A stretch of 64,000 nucleotides of DNA from Lactuca virosa. Lineage: Eukaryota > Streptophyta > Magnoliopsida > Asterales > Asteraceae. Shown piece after piece: positions 1 to 13,200 of the stretch. Below the pieces are notes generated by a model that was given only the letters and a program-made list of their open reading frames with translations, was not told where the DNA came from and made no database searches. Within the stretch, counting starts at the first letter, position 1. Every line of letters starts with the position of its first letter. A program made the position numbers and the translations under genes. Where the stretch lies: contig CAKMRJ010005745.1 of assembly GCA_928212115.1 (NCBI GenBank), positions 223,165,166-223,229,165 of the forward strand, given 5' to 3'.

Positions 1-1095
1 ACTGTACATATAATTAGCAATCTTGATTTTTTACAGGAATGGTCTAAACAATCCCATGATACAATTACTATTCCTAGTGGTAAAAATGTGCCAGTTGAAG
101 GCATTGGAATGACCATCCTAACTAAGGGCATCCACAATGGAGGTTTAATGAGGGTTGAATAGAATATAATTGAATATAACTTTAAAGAGAGAGAAAATGG
201 AGTGCATGCTGAGTGAACGCATAATAGGATTTATAGTGTAAAATTATGGGGGCTTTAAGAAATTATGAGTTCTCCCTCCTAGTTGGCACTCCCATTGAAC
301 TCTTGGAGAGTTGAATGGGTAGTGGATTCCCTAAGGACCTAATATTGAAAAATGTCCTTTACATACCCTCAATCAAAACCAATCTCTTATCTGTTGGTCA
401 ATTAACAAAGGGTCTCAATTGTGTTGTGATTTTTTTTTCATGATTTTTATATCATACAGGACTTAGTTTTAAAGAGAGTGATTGGCACGAGTGAGTGTAA
501 AGACAGTCTTTATTGCATGAACTCTAGAATAAGTGGAGGTGTGGTGATGGCAGTCTCAAAAGATGGGCATTGGCATAAGAGATTAGGGCATGCGTCTGAA
601 GAAAAGCTTCGTCAAATTGTGTGTTTATCTGGATCCAACAAATCCACAAAACAAACAAACTCGTTTACCTTTTCCTACTAGTTCAATAAAAAGTTAGAAT
701 GCTTTGATTTAATACATTGTGACATTTGGGAAGTTATCGTGTACCATCCACTTCTGGAGCACGTTATATTTTTACTATTGTTGACGATTTCAGCCGTGCA
801 ATTTGGGTGTATTTGATTAAGCACAAAGATGAGGCTAGTGAATGCTTTGTGAGCTTCTACAACATGATAAAGACTCAATTTGGAAATTAAATTAAAAGAT
901 TACAAAGTGAAAATGGAGGAGATTTTACTTCCAATCTCATGCAAGAGTTTTATGTCTAACACGACATCATCTTTGAAACATCCTGTGCCCACATTCCACA
1001 ACAAAATGGAATGGTGGAGCGAAAGCACATACACATCCTTGAGGTTGCTAGAGCTATCCGATTTGAGGCTACTTACCAGTTAGATTCTGGCGAGA
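1..1095 (+). pseudogene. pol: Ale-type Ty1-copia pol relic, left part
   Basis: This is the left half of an old copia polyprotein gene, running from the end of the protease region through the GAG-pre-integrase zinc finger into the integrase. Around 345-420 a decayed LYIPSIKTNLLSVGQLTKG-like stretch marks the protease/pre-integrase border. At 547-620 the frame reads GHWHKRLGHASEEKLRQI, the histidine half of the HHCC finger. At 785-850 it reads DFSRAIWVYLIKHKDEASEC, the integrase core. Stops and frameshifts break the frame repeatedly. The gene stops at 1095, where a SIRE-like element is inserted, and resumes at 14060. The Ale lineage call comes mainly from the reverse transcriptase on the far side. 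The 5' end of the element lies outside the window. Confidence 0.8.
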
Positions 1096-1100
1096 GTGCG

Positions 1101-1435
1101 TGTTGGGTCGAATAGTGTTGCGTCATGGGCTCGGTCATTAGCCTAGTTTTATTATCCGGTTTGGGCCTGTCCAACCGTGATTGTTTATTAGGGTTTTGTA
1201 TTTAAGGTGCATGCATGCATTCTTTATCGTGATCGCTTTCATTATTATCAAACGGATTGTACTACAAACCCTAGCTCGCCTCTACAGTCGAAGTTTTTAA
1301 TCGAGCTCTGCTGAGGCGTGACTACATTGAATCATTAAGCATTATTTGATTATATATTGTGTTCATTGTATTTGTTTGATTTTATTGTTTAACCTGTTGA
1401 AGATCTAATCAATCTAAGAGTTTTTCAACTCATCA
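1101..1435 (+). repeat. 5' LTR of SIRE-like element
   Basis: A 335-bp direct repeat of 13724-14059. It begins TGTTGGGTCGAATAGTG and ends TTTTTCAACTCATCA, immediately followed by the primer site. A GTATTTAAGG TATA-like stretch near 1199-1208 is a plausible promoter element. At 335 bp it is short for the lineage, in which LTRs often approach 1 kb. Confidence 0.9.
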
Positions 1436-1437
1436 AT

Positions 1438-1449
1438 TGGTATCAGAGC
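1438..1449 (+). other. Primer binding site (initiator tRNA-Met)
   Basis: TGGTATCAGAGC lies two bases after the 5' LTR. It is the standard complement of the 3' end of plant initiator tRNA-Met used by copia and many gypsy elements. Confidence 0.92.
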
Positions 1450-1630
1450 AGGAGACTATGTAATTCATACACATCTCTTCTGTTGAAGAAGATCTTAGGG
1501 TTTTCCGCTTTGATTGATATTACTAGAGCCGTCATCTGCTATTGACGTTGTTCTTTAAATATTCGATCTTACCCTAACGTTATTTACAAGTCTGATCTTA
1601 AGAAGGTTTTAAACAAACGTCGACACATCC

Positions 1631-3961
1631 ATGGAAGATTCTCAGTCAAACCCAATCAATATCTCAAACAGCATAGGATCAACGACAAGGATTCCTATTT
1701 TATACACTCAGGATTATGAGGTCTGGGCGCATCACTTTGAAGACTACGTGATTGGCTCTGAAGACAATGGATACCTGATCTGGGAGGCGATCACTGTTGG
1801 TCCATTTGCTCACTCAAGCTCTTCAAGAATCGTTAAAACTTAAAAGGAGTACAATCAACTCATCAGTGACGTGAAAGATATACCCCAAGATGAGAAGGAA
1901 AAGTTTTAGTGCAACATCAAAGCTTTAAGGATGATTAGGTTTTCCTTACAATCGGACACGTTCAGATTGGTAAGCTCATGCACAACGGCAAAAGAAATAT
2001 GGAACAGGATGAAGGAATTGTACTCTACGGATGAAGATCTTGAGCATTCAATCCAAACATTGTTGCTCTCAGAATTTGGTGATCTTAAGCAGAAGCCTGA
2101 AGAGAAGCTCGTTCAAGCCTTCGATCGCTTCAATCATCTCTTAAGTAAGATAATTAAGCATGGGATCGAAAGGAAGGTTATTGAACAGAAGGTAACATTC
2201 ATGAATGGTCTCAGATCGGAATGGATGGCTGTGGTGTCAACAGTAAAGGCACATGAACAATTCAAAAGTTATTCTCATGCAAAACTGGTGGGAATATTAA
2301 AGTCACATGAGAGTGCCTTGACTAAAGAAACGAATGTGGTTTCTGGCATAGGATCCTTGGCCCTAATCTCCAAAGGTAAGAATACTGCTGAGGAAGAAGA
2401 AGATTTAGATCTCTCTGAATATGATCTAACAAGCGAAGATTATGCCTTGATGGTGTCAAATCCCAAGAAGTTCATCAAGAGAAGGTTCCCAACAAACAAG
2501 AACCAAAATTGGCAAGGCAGCTACAGCGCCAAGAAAGCAAAGGAGGAACCGAAAAGTGTTTCTCAGGCCGAAGAACCAAAGAAGGAAGCAAAACTTGGAG
2601 GTGACTCGGGCTTTAACTGTCATTACTGTGGAGGTAAAAATCACTTCGCCAAAGACTGCATGCTGAGAAAGATGTCTGAGAAGAACGAAGATGAGAATGA
2701 GGAAGAGAACCTCACACGACGTTTGGAGGAAATCAGGAAGAAGAAAGCTGGATCTAATAGTATTATGAATGCTCTTATTGTCCAGGGAAATATTGTTGAT
2801 GATGAGTTCGGTGGAGTTGAAGTTTGGTCAACCGACTCAGAAGATGAAGAAGTAAGGAAGCCTACTCATGGCAGAGCTCTGTTAGTGAAAGAGGAGGATG
2901 TTGCAGGAAAGTGTTTAATAGTGACTTCTGGGGTGTCACAAGTAAGAAGCTGTACTGCTGATGGAGGCTGGGATGAAGCAAAGGAGCGAGAAGACAGGTG
3001 TTTTGCAGCGAAACCTGTCAGTGAGCAGATCAACGAATGTGACGAGTTGATCAAGAAGGTACAATCTATTCTTGCTTCCTTGCAAATTCCAATCACTAAC
3101 TATGAAAAAGAACTAAATGGATTAAAATCTAAATTCTCAAGTATAAGTAGTAGTTTATCTCAAACTCGCGTCACAAACTCTAACCAAACTGATCAAATCA
3201 GTAGGGTATCGTCGAAGAGTGAGGAGAGACGTATGTGGATTGAGCAGAAGGAGAAGGAGTTGATTAGGTCTAGGGATGAAACAATTTATTTGCAAAGAGA
3301 TAATTTGAAGCTTTTAAAACAACGAAATGTTTTATGTTTGATTGCTAAGCAGTTATATACTAATATTACTCAATTGCATCTCGATTGTGAAATAGGGAAG
3401 AAGATACATCGTATGATTTTGCCCTTCCTTGAATTAAAGGAGGAAGAAATTGATGTCGATGCGTATAATTGTGAAAACGTTGTTTCTTCTAATGAAATTT
3501 CTCCTGCCTATAAAATTGGTCTTGACAAAATAGAGTCCTTCATAAAGTCAAAAGACCATACGGACATGCTCAAAAATTTGCTAGATGAAAATGACAAATT
3601 GAAAATCAAAACCGAAACAATGCAGAAATTTGACTCCTTGAATGCCAAGTTGAATTCAGAAAATAAAATCGATTTTGAAAACTCTTCTGAATTTAGTGAG
3701 GACGATGATATGAGTGTTATTTCTGTCGAAGATGAGGTTGACTGTTCTCAATTTGTCAAGAGCGAACCCGAAAGTAATAAAAATCTTATCTCTGAAAACT
3801 CTATTGAATTCGCTCATCTATCCAAAGATAAGACCAAAGTCCTTAAAGAGAAAGCAGTTGTATATCAAAAGGTTCAAACAACTCCAAACCAAGTTTACAA
3901 AGTTCATGGAGTTACTCAACAACAGACAGCCGAACTGACAGCATTTTGTAGCAGAAGATAA
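1631..3961 (+). pseudogene. gag: SIRE-like gag, two in-frame stops
   Basis: Capsid/nucleocapsid gene of about 777 codons, starting at the first ATG after the primer site. One reading frame is kept throughout but interrupted by TAA at 1841-1843 and TAG at 1907-1909. The N-terminal part has the look of plant copia gag (DUF4219 and UBN2 families, e.g. IWNRMKELYSTDEDLEHS). A CCHC zinc knuckle, CHYCGGKNHFAKDC, sits at 2618-2659. Downstream is a long charged, probably coiled-coil tail with Ser- and Glu-rich stretches. An extended tail of this kind is reported for Sirevirus gag. Near 3940-3950 the frame shifts into pol, probably through a small indel, since pol-like sequence continues directly in another frame. 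Confidence 0.88.
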
Positions 3962-6900
3962 TGTTGATGGCTGTGATGAGTTTTTCTGGTCAGCACCAAT
4001 TGATAATGTAGATGGAACGATAGGTCTGTCTCAGAAAACATCATGGAGAGTAAAAGGGAGGTATGTGCCAGAACCGCTTAATGATCCAACACGCTTTGAT
4101 GTACCCAGTACAAGTGGTACCAAAACTCCTTCAGACGAGCCGGACAAGATGTCAAGTCAAACCCCTTCACCAAAAAGCAAGCCTCATACTCAAAAATCAG
4201 AGAAAAAGGCCAACATCCACAATAATCCGAAACAGGTGTTAGACCGAAAACACCAACGAAATTTGAGGTACAAGAAGAATCTCACTGAAAGAAAACAGTT
4301 CTGGCGATCTCAAAATCCCAATTACGTTCGCTATGAAAAGCATTCAAAGTCAAAGGAGGAAGGAAAAGAAAACTCCTGCATTCACGCTTAACATGGCGAA
4401 AACAACCGAAAACAAAGTTTCGGTCCACAAAGGTATAGCAACCGAACAAGCAGTTTCGGTCCTCAGGATAAGAAAAATCAAAAGAGTGGTTTCGGTTCCA
4501 AATCAATCTGTGAGACGAACAAAAAGGAAAGCAGTTTCGGCTCTCAACCAAGGAAGAACATTAACCGAAACCCTAACTCTAATCCCAAATCTGGTTCAAA
4601 CAATGAATCACAGAATGATAGAAAAGGAAAAGGAAAGCTCTATCCAGAAGATGCCAAGAAGACGTCAATTAGGCCTGATGCTGAGAAAAGAAAATCTCCT
4701 AACATTGATTTCTCGAAGTCAAAAACACCACCTAAAGTGCTTAAATCAGATAAAATCAAAGTCTTCACCTTAAAAAGAAAAGATGAAACAACTTTAACAA
4801 AAAGAAACTTTTTAGTTGATGTTTCTCTTACAATTCCCTATTCTGTAAAAGGCTCACGAGGACCCAAGAAACTTTGGGTTCCTAAATCTGCTTAATTTTT
4901 GCATTTTATACGTGACGAGCAGTTTGACGATGAATGGTACATAGACAGTGGCTGCTCGCGTCACATGACGGGAAGAAGGGAAGAACTGAGGGAGTTTCAA
5001 TCCCTTACAAATGGTGGAAGTGTCAAGTACGGTAACAACTCCTTTGGCACGATAAAAGGTTATGGTATGATTACCAATGGCGAGTTCTCGATAAGAAAAG
5101 TGGCGTATGTTGAAGGTTTGCAACACAACCTTATCAGTGTTTCCCAACTGGTGGTTGGTACTGGGCTAAAGGTGTCATTCGATGACGAGGGATCAGAGAT
5201 TATTGAAAAGAAGTCAAACAATATTCTGCTGAAATCAAAGCGAAAAGGAGAAATGTACCCTCTGAATCTCAATCCCATACGGGGAAAACCAGCAATCTGC
5301 TTGCTATCGAAGGCTCAATCAAACGAAAGCTGGCTTTGGCACCGAAGATTCTCTCATCTGAATTTTAAAGACATCAGCAAACTGGTGCTTGGGGATCATG
5401 TTCGAGGTCTTCCTGTTCTGAAATTCGATAAAGAACACTTGTGTGCTGCATGTGAAATGGGGAAAGCAAAGTCGAAAGAGTCATCCTTCTCGAGTCAACA
5501 CAAAAATAATTGAACCACTTGAATTACTTCACATTGATTTATGTGGTCCTTCTTCAATTGAAAGTATTGGTAGTAACAAGTATATACTTGTTGTAGTGGA
5601 TGACTTCTCTCGATTTACCTGGGTATTCTTTTTGAAGCAGAAATCAGAGGCCACTCCTAAACTTAAACTTTTTTATCAAGCAGGTCGAAGTTCAGCTGCG
5701 AAAGGTTGTTCGCAACATAAGAAGTGACAACAGATTGGAGTTCAAGAACAAAGAGTTTGAAGAGTTTCTTGCAGAGAAAGGAAAAACTCACAACTTCTCC
5801 GCTCCGTACACTCCACAACAGAATGCTATTGTTGAAAGGCGAAACCGATCCCTATGTGAAGCAGCCCGAACTATGCTGAGCTTCGCTTCCCTACCTCTGT
5901 ATTTCTGGGCTGAAGCCATTGCTGTTGCATGCTTTACGCAGAACAGATCTTATCTTAACAAACGCTTCTCTATCACTTCCTACGAGATCTTGAACAACCG
6001 AAAGCCTAATGTAAAGTTCTTTCACGTGTTCGGTTCAAGATGCTTCATCTTCAATTCAAGGGAGCACAGAAACAAGTTTGATGTGAAAGCAGACGAAGGT
6101 ATCTTTCTGGGTTATTCCTTAACCTCTAAAGCATATAGGGTCCTCAAAAAGCGTTCAAAGAAAATAGAGGAGACCTATTATGTTACCTTCGATGATAACT
6201 ACGTCAAGAAACTAAAGACAACCAAAGATTCTGCGGAGGAAATTTTTCCAATTTCTGGTAATGTGACGGTACCCATTTCGAACCTTTTTGAACAGTGCCT
6301 GCTGCTGTTTGATGAACCTGAAAAGGCTATTCATTCGAAATCAGAAGCTGCAGACAATAAGATAGATAACTTGATGAAGATAATCGATGATGCGGCGCAG
6401 AAGATGGCAGAAGATCAACCAGTACCACCCGAACAGTAAAAAACAAGCGAACCTCCAAAAGACTGTTCTCATGCTCAGGAGGAGGGTTCTTCTTCGCAAC
6501 AAAATCAAGATTCACAATTCCAGGGGGAGAGCTCTGCATCATTCATTTTCCAACCGAAAGTCATATCCAGGGGGAGAATTCTGAACCTGCAACTGAGGAA
6601 GTATTATCATTCGAATGGAAGGATTCTAATCCTGCAATAGAGGAAGTATCATCATTCGAGGGGGAGAATGTGAACATAAATGATGATGATACTCAGTCGG
6701 AGTTTGAAGTAGAAGTGAACGCTGAACTGGATCCTTCATATGATCCCAATTACCATCCACTTATCAAATGGACTAAAGATCATCCACAAGCACACATTAT
6801 TGGTGATTCGGCTGAAAAAGTTCTTACACGATCACAACTGAAAGCGAAACAAACTACACTTTTCTCTAAACTTGAATTCTGCATGTTTAATTCGTTTGTT

Positions 6901-8461
6901 TCCAAAGTCGAACCTAAAACTGTCAAGACTGCACTCGATCATTCCGATTGGGTACAGGCAATGCAGGATGAACTCAATGAGTTCGAAAGAAATAAAGTGT
7001 GGAGATTGATTCCTACTCCAAAGGGTGCTTCTGTGGTTGGTTTAAAGTGGGTTTTTCCGAAACAAGATGGATAAGGAAGGGAATGTGATTCACAACAAGG
7101 CAAGACTGGTTGTGAAAGGTTACTGTCAAGAAGAAGGCATAGACTACAAAGAAACCTTCGCTCCAGTAGCAAGACTGGAATCAGTTCGTATTTTTTTTGC
7201 CTACGCTGCTCACAAGAACTTTGAAGTATTCCAAATGGACATTAAGTGTGCCTTCCTAAATGGAGAACTGGAAGAGACGATTTATGTTGAACAGCCACCA
7301 GGTTTCGTGAACGAAATGTATCCAGATCACTGCTACATTCTGGATAAAGCAGTTTATGGTCTCAAGCAAACACCGAGGGCATGGTATGAAACTTTGACTA
7401 GATTTTTGAAAATGTCTAAGTTTAAACAAGGTTCGTTTGACCCAACCTTCTTTCGTAAGAAAGAGTGTAACCACCTTATGATCTTTCAAATTTACATTGA
7501 TGATATCATCTTCGGTTCCACAAATCGTAGCTTAACAGCTGAATTTAGGAAGTTGATGGAAACCAAATTTGAAATGAGCTCAATGGGTCCTATTAACTTT
7601 TTCCTTGGCTTGAATATAAGACAGGGACCCGAAGGTATTTTTATTAATCAAGAGGCTTACATGAAGACCTTGCTCGCCAAGTTTGGGATGACGGGAGACT
7701 AGAAAGTAAAGGTTCCTATGGCATTTGGCACAAAGCTAACTACTTCTCTGGACAAACCGGCTGCTGACATGACCCTTTATCGTCAAATGATAGGATCTCT
7801 CATGTATCTGACAGCAAGTCGACCAGACATAATGTTCTCTGTGTGTTATTGTGCCCGGTTTCAAGCAAATCCACGCGAACCTCACCTGACAGTTGTAAAG
7901 AACATCTTTCGATACCTAAAGCGAACCACTTCTCTCGGCTTGTGGTATCCAGCTAAATCAGGGTTCTTTGTCCAAGCGTTCTCAGACGCTGATCTTGGGG
8001 GATGTGGACTCGATCGAAAAAGTACCACTGGAGGATGCCAATTTCTGGACGGAAAAATTGTTAGCTGGCAATCCAAGAAACAAACGTGCGTATCTCTCTT
8101 CACTGCCGAAGCAGAATATATAGCCGCAACATCATGCACATCTCAGGTAATTTGGATACAAAGTCAACTGCGAGACTACAGCCTGAACATGAAGAAAATC
8201 CCACTATATTGTGACTCAGAGAGTGCAATTAGGATTTGTCATAACCCAGTGGAACACTCAAAGACGAAACACATAGCACTGAGGTATCATTTTATTAAAG
8301 ATAATGTGGAAGATGGTAACGTAGAAATTCATTTCGTAAGAACCACTGATCAGTTGGCTGACATCTTCACTAAACCCTTGCCTGAAGCAACTTTTAATAA
8401 AATCCTTCAAGGCTTAGGAATGATGGAAGCTGAATCTGTACCGAAATCTCATTTGTCTTAA
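3948..8461 (+). pseudogene. pol: SIRE-like pol (PR-IN-RT-RNase H), broken
   Basis: Copia-order pol. The N-terminal linker has several SFG repeats (4392-4560). Protease: WYIDSGCSRHMTG with the DSG active site at 4944-4952. The pre-integrase finger is WHRRFSHLNF to CAACEMG. Integrase: catalytic Asp in HIDLCG at 5536-5538, Asp at 5726-5728 and Glu at 5834-5836, giving the exact D-X35-E spacing. Reverse transcriptase: YIDD at 7493-7504. RNase H: TAEAEYIAATS, then YCDSESAIRIC, then KTKHIALRYHF, ending LADIFTKPL. Breaks are TAA at 4389, 4893 and 6437, TAG at 7700, and frameshifts near 5510, 5700, 6600 and 7070. All catalytic residues that could be seen are kept, so decay is recent relative to the domain structure. 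The YVEQPPGF and MYLTASRPDIMFSVC signatures fit the SIRE lineage. Confidence 0.92.
6521..6668 (+). repeat. Repeated GGGGGAGA tracts in the IN-RT linker
   Basis: Three CAGGGGGAGA/GAGGGGGAGA tracts occur at about 6521-6530, 6568-6577 and 6657-6667. They lie within an imperfect tandem repeat of about 45 bp that encodes an acidic GENSEPATEEV-like peptide. The tracts match the core of the element's own 3' polypurine tract (AAAGGGGGAGAT, 13712-13723). Confidence 0.65.
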
Positions 8462-8470
8462 TAAAAGTTG

Positions 8471-8570
8471 GAAGCGAAATAAAGCGAACGCTCGGTCCAT
8501 TTCGGGTTCGGTTCTTCTAGGAACCGAAATGTACCGAACGCTCGGTCTATTTCGGGTTCGGTTTTTCTGG
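8471..8570 (+). repeat. 50-bp tandem repeat able to form hairpins
   Basis: Two head-to-tail 50-bp copies (8471-8520 and 8521-8570, about 43 of 50 bases identical) start nine bases after the pol stop codon. In the second copy CCGAAAT (8524-8530) pairs with ATTTCGG (8549-8555), and inside it ACCGA (8533-8537) pairs with TCGGT (8542-8546) around an ACGC tetraloop. The first copy forms the same shape with one mismatch per stem. A role in the element's RNA is possible but not shown. Confidence 0.75.
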
Positions 8571-8671
8571 ACTCGGTTCGCCTCATATCTCTAACTGAGG
8601 GCTTCGGTTGTATAGTATGTATATTCTATTCTTGCAATTTATTTTATGTTTTTCTCTTAGTTTTCATAAAC

Positions 8672-8721
<50 letters not shown>

Positions 8722-10226
8722 TCTTTCTGTTTTAATTCTTTTTCAGAAAATCATATAAAATCTAAAAATATTTTTCTTTTCTTTTTTATTTACTTTGTGC
8801 ATACAGATCATTCTCAATGATGGAGCTGGGGCAGGTATAATTCTTTTTCCATGTACTAGCTAGGTGTCCCAAGAAGCATGCTGCTGTATGTCGTCCCAAG
8901 CCTCAAAAGATTTTGAGTGAAGCCTTAATGACTTGATATATACTAATCCTGTCTACCCAATCAGGCTGTTACATTCACTTTAATCATGAGCTACCTAACT
9001 CTACTCAAATTGAGTTTAGAGTTTTTCTGCTTAGTCCATCTTGTGTAGCAGAGGTACATTCGCTCCTTTATCATCCTCCTGTATATTCTCCATCACACTT
9101 CATCTCATTACAGTAACCCTTGAGACTCTCAGCTTTACCACTGAGGTTTATGGTTACACAATTTATGTGTTGATGATCTTGGTTTCGTGCCACTACGTGC
9201 CAAGTGAAACCCCAAATTCAACACCTTTAATGCATTGACGGTGAACAATTAAATGTTCTAGTTTTCACTCTTGGAATCAACAAAAATACTTTTTGTGCAT
9301 GTTTACTGAAATCTCATTTTATTTTTGAGAGGTCCTTATGAAAATGTTTTTCACCAAGACTTTTCTTCCCAAAGGATCCATATTTTTTTTTGAGATTTCT
9401 TATTCTCTTATTATCAACAAGTCACTATATATGTTCCCCACCTACTTGTTTAACAGGCCACATCGTTCTCACAAGTACTTCGTTCTGTTTCGGTCTTATA
9501 TCAAGTATCGAAATCAAGAATTGAAGCGAAAGCTACCCTTAATAGCCTTATTTATAAAAGATGCCTTTCAATGCTTCTTAACAAGTACTTGATCGTAGTT
9601 CAATGAGAATCCAAACAAGCACTTTGAAGTCTCTCTTGACTTTGAAGGAAGAGATTCGTGCCCGGGATCCACTGTTTTATGTCTTAAATGACATCACTTA
9701 TTCCCACAAATAGTTCGATCTATTTCTTTATCTTTTTCACTTTCTTGCAAGAAAATCTTGTAATTTCCCAACTCTCGTTTGGTTATTCATATGTTATTTA
9801 TCACTATATAGCTTCGGTTCTTCATGATCTATTGCCATTATTTTCAGAACAATGTGATGCGACACTGTAACGCCTATGGTTATTATAGAATTAAAGTTTT
9901 GATTGGCAATCCAAACGGTGACTCAGCAGGAAGTTTAAACGCCTGATAATTTGAATTATGGATAAGTTTGGAAGGCGCCAGAATTTGAATCAGTCATCAT
10001 CACGCGTCATCTCTACTTTATCGTGGTTACAGGTTGTCAAATCACGCCTTTTCAGGAGTTGTTTCCAAGACTTAAGGAATCATTACTCAAAAATTTTCTC
10101 TCTTCAAACATCGTATATAAAGGTTTGATTTATGTGCAATTATTCTTCACCACACTTCAATTCTCTAGAGAAAAAGCAGTCGATCAATTTTTCACTGTTC
10201 ATCTTCTTCCTCGACAAGCTTCATCA
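8571..10226 (+). other. Spacer between pol and post-pol ORF
   Basis: A 1.66 kb T-rich stretch without coding signal. It holds an (AT)n microsatellite at about 8675-8719 and a CTTTTT-rich segment to 8800. No promoter or splice site can be named with confidence. The distance from the pol stop to the next ORF (1,765 bp) is almost the same as in the second SIRE-like element of this window (1,752 bp). Confidence 0.6.
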
Positions 10227-13200
10227 ATGGCAGAATCTTCCTTAGTTCAAGAAACTACTGCACGCTCCACTCTTCTTGCAATCAAGCCCAATCAGAACTT
10301 GCTGATCGATCTCACGCCTGTACTCTACGATTCATACATGCTTCAAGTGGTGGAATGCCTGAAATATTCCCCACTCGTCCAAGCCCTAACAACAGCCGAA
10401 GTTGTTCCAATGTCCTGTCTTTCTCAGATCTATTCCTCTGCGACGTATAACAAAGGGGAAGACAAAATTTTCTTCGATATTCTTAATTAGAAAGCCTCCA
10501 TCTCCAAGAGTCGTTTCTGCTCTCTTCTAGGTCTTACGTATGAAGAATCCTTGGTTAATCCCGATTCCATCGCAACAGGTCAGTTTTTCTCAATGTTCTA
10601 CAACATGGGGTACACTGAAACCCTAACCACTTTGACAAAGTTCAAAAAATCTTGCCTTCCTCCTCAATGGAATGGCCTCTTCACTCTACTCTTCAAAGAG
10701 CTTTCTGAACAGAGCGCTGGATCTGACGGTGCTAGCAAGTCGTTCATGACTTTGCTTTATGGTGTGTACCATGGTCTTAATCTGGATTATGGTTTGGTCT
10801 TGTGGCTTCAGCTTATTCAGAGTTCATCATCTTTTTATCGCCACACCGAAATCTCTTGTGCTCGCTTCTGGACTATTATCACTCAGTGGATTATGGATCG
10901 TTACCATGTTCCTATCATGGCGGACTCAATGCTTTCTTCCATTGCTACGTTTCATACCACCAACATCATTGTCACTCATCCTTCAAAGTTTATTTTTGTT
11001 GGGTCCATTCCTGAGACAATGTATGCTTCAGTGCCTCCTTCAAGCATGATTATTCAGGAATACAAGAAGCTTCCCTCTTCTGGTCCAAGGGAACTCACTG
11101 CTGACATGGTGAAATCGATTGAGGAAGCAGACAAACCAGTCAAGAGAGGCAACAAGCCAGAGGCGAAAAAGGGGGATAAGGGGGGTCAAGTCTCAAAAGT
11201 TCAGACCCCCAAGAAGCGAAAATCTGAGAAGGTAGCACCATTTCAACCTAAGCAGAAGAAGGTCAAGAAACCTGCTCTCCGGCTAATTCTTCAATCCTCA
11301 AGTGACTCTGACTCAGAATACGTGCCTCCTGGTCATCAATCAACTCTTCCTAGTGAATCTGACAACAAAAGTTTAGAGGATGAAGGTTCGGTTCGCGGTG
11401 ATACACCGCCTCGTTCGCCTACACTTGAGGTACCAGTTCACTCCTTACCACCTTCTCCACCACCTGTTTCTGTTCCTATCTCCTTACCTTCCACTTTCCC
11501 TATTATTACATCTCAACCTTCCTCTACCATTCCTATTTCTGCACCTATATTCACTGCGGCTACCACTACCACCACTACTGGAGTTCGAACCAACGTATCT
11601 GATACGGGGGCTTGTTCTTCAGCTCCCGAAACCCCAGTTACTACCAAACCTCCATCACCTACCCACTCCACTGAAACCAACACTGTTCTTGGCGACGATG
11701 ATGACGACTTGGAGTTTGACTCCACTTATTTCAGTTGTTATCGTGTACAAAGCGACGATGATGACGATGCTCCCCTCACCAAACGACACTTAAAGGTGGT
11801 AACCGACAAGATTGATCAACTAATGTCTTCGTCTACTGCCAGTGCTTATTCTGAAGCAGCCTTCAAAGCTCTGTTTTCTTCAGTCGTCCAAGAACATGCC
11901 TCTTCTTTTTCTAACGCTGCTAAGGCCATTGACGCTTCAACTTCTCAATGTCATAATGCTTCGCTTGCTGTTGAGGCCTCCACAAAAGCTTGCACGGATG
12001 CGACCGCAAAAGTCGAAAAACTAATTTCTGAGGCTCAACTATTCTTAGATTCTTTGCAGGCTGCCGCTCAGAAGAACGCCCAGACTGTGAATGCTTCGGT
12101 TGATACTCTCATGCGTTCTCTCGAAGATGAAAGGACTAATCTTTAAGTCGCTCGCAGAGCCATTGAAGCTGCCAACGAAAATCTTCATACCAGTGTTGAT
12201 GAGCGTTTGACTCAGCTGGAAGCCGAACTTGCAGTTGAAAATCGGATTATGGATGAACTAGACAAGCGTACTTCTCAGCTCAAAATTCAAAACTTGAAGC
12301 TCCGAAATGCGACACACGAGCTTGATGATATGAAGTCTGAACGCGAGGTAATTCACAGCTCCGTGGGTGATGTTCATTCCATCCTATTGCATCTTCTTGA
12401 CACCCACGACTCCATTCTGACTATATCCATTAGACGCCATTTAGCCGAAAAGCTCAGACCTGCGTTGGATATCCTTAGTCGGATAGAGGGTGTTCCGGTA
12501 ACTTCTGTCAAACTGAAACAAGGGGGAGAAAAGGTTACTCAAGTTGGCAAGGTTCATTCTCAACCCCCTCCAGATCCAAAATCGACGGCTATACCGAAGG
12601 ATAATGTAGCTTCGGGCAGTAAAAGTGATAAGAAGAAGAAGAAGATTGGAGAAGATGATGAAGATGATGATGATATTATTGATGACTTCACGGGTGGAAC
12701 TCCTTCTAAAATCTTTCAGAAAACTAAGCCTACTGATAAAGAGCTTGAGGAGAAAATTCTCAACGAAAAGGAACTTATAGAGAAGGAGATGAAAGAGGTT
12801 GAGCTCTTGGAGAAAAAGAAGTCCATGTTTCCGGAATGGACCATTGAATCGCTCCAGAGAAAAGTCATAGATGAACCGAGTACTCACTGGCTCGAACCTG
12901 TTATGTCGTTTGGTCTTGAGAACTCGAAGGACGCTCAATTCGATATGCCAATCACTCGAAAGGCATTTATCTTTCATTGCTTCAACTCAACTGCTGTCAT
13001 TCCCTCTCCAGACCCGAAGGTAGATCGGGATCTGTTGGAATTTTATCTGGATTTCGCTCAGCCACAGTACTTGACCTGGAGCACACAGAAGATTACAACG
13101 GTCAAGGTACTGAAGCCTTATTCAGCTGGGAAATTTGTTAATGTCAAGTTCAAAGTGACCCGAGGCTCTGATAGCTCGGTTCATAATTTTTCCCTGGATG

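Noticed and set aside
8608..8820. Frame rich in YIYIYI as a small protein
   Set aside because: Translation of an (AT)n microsatellite in a retrotransposon spacer.
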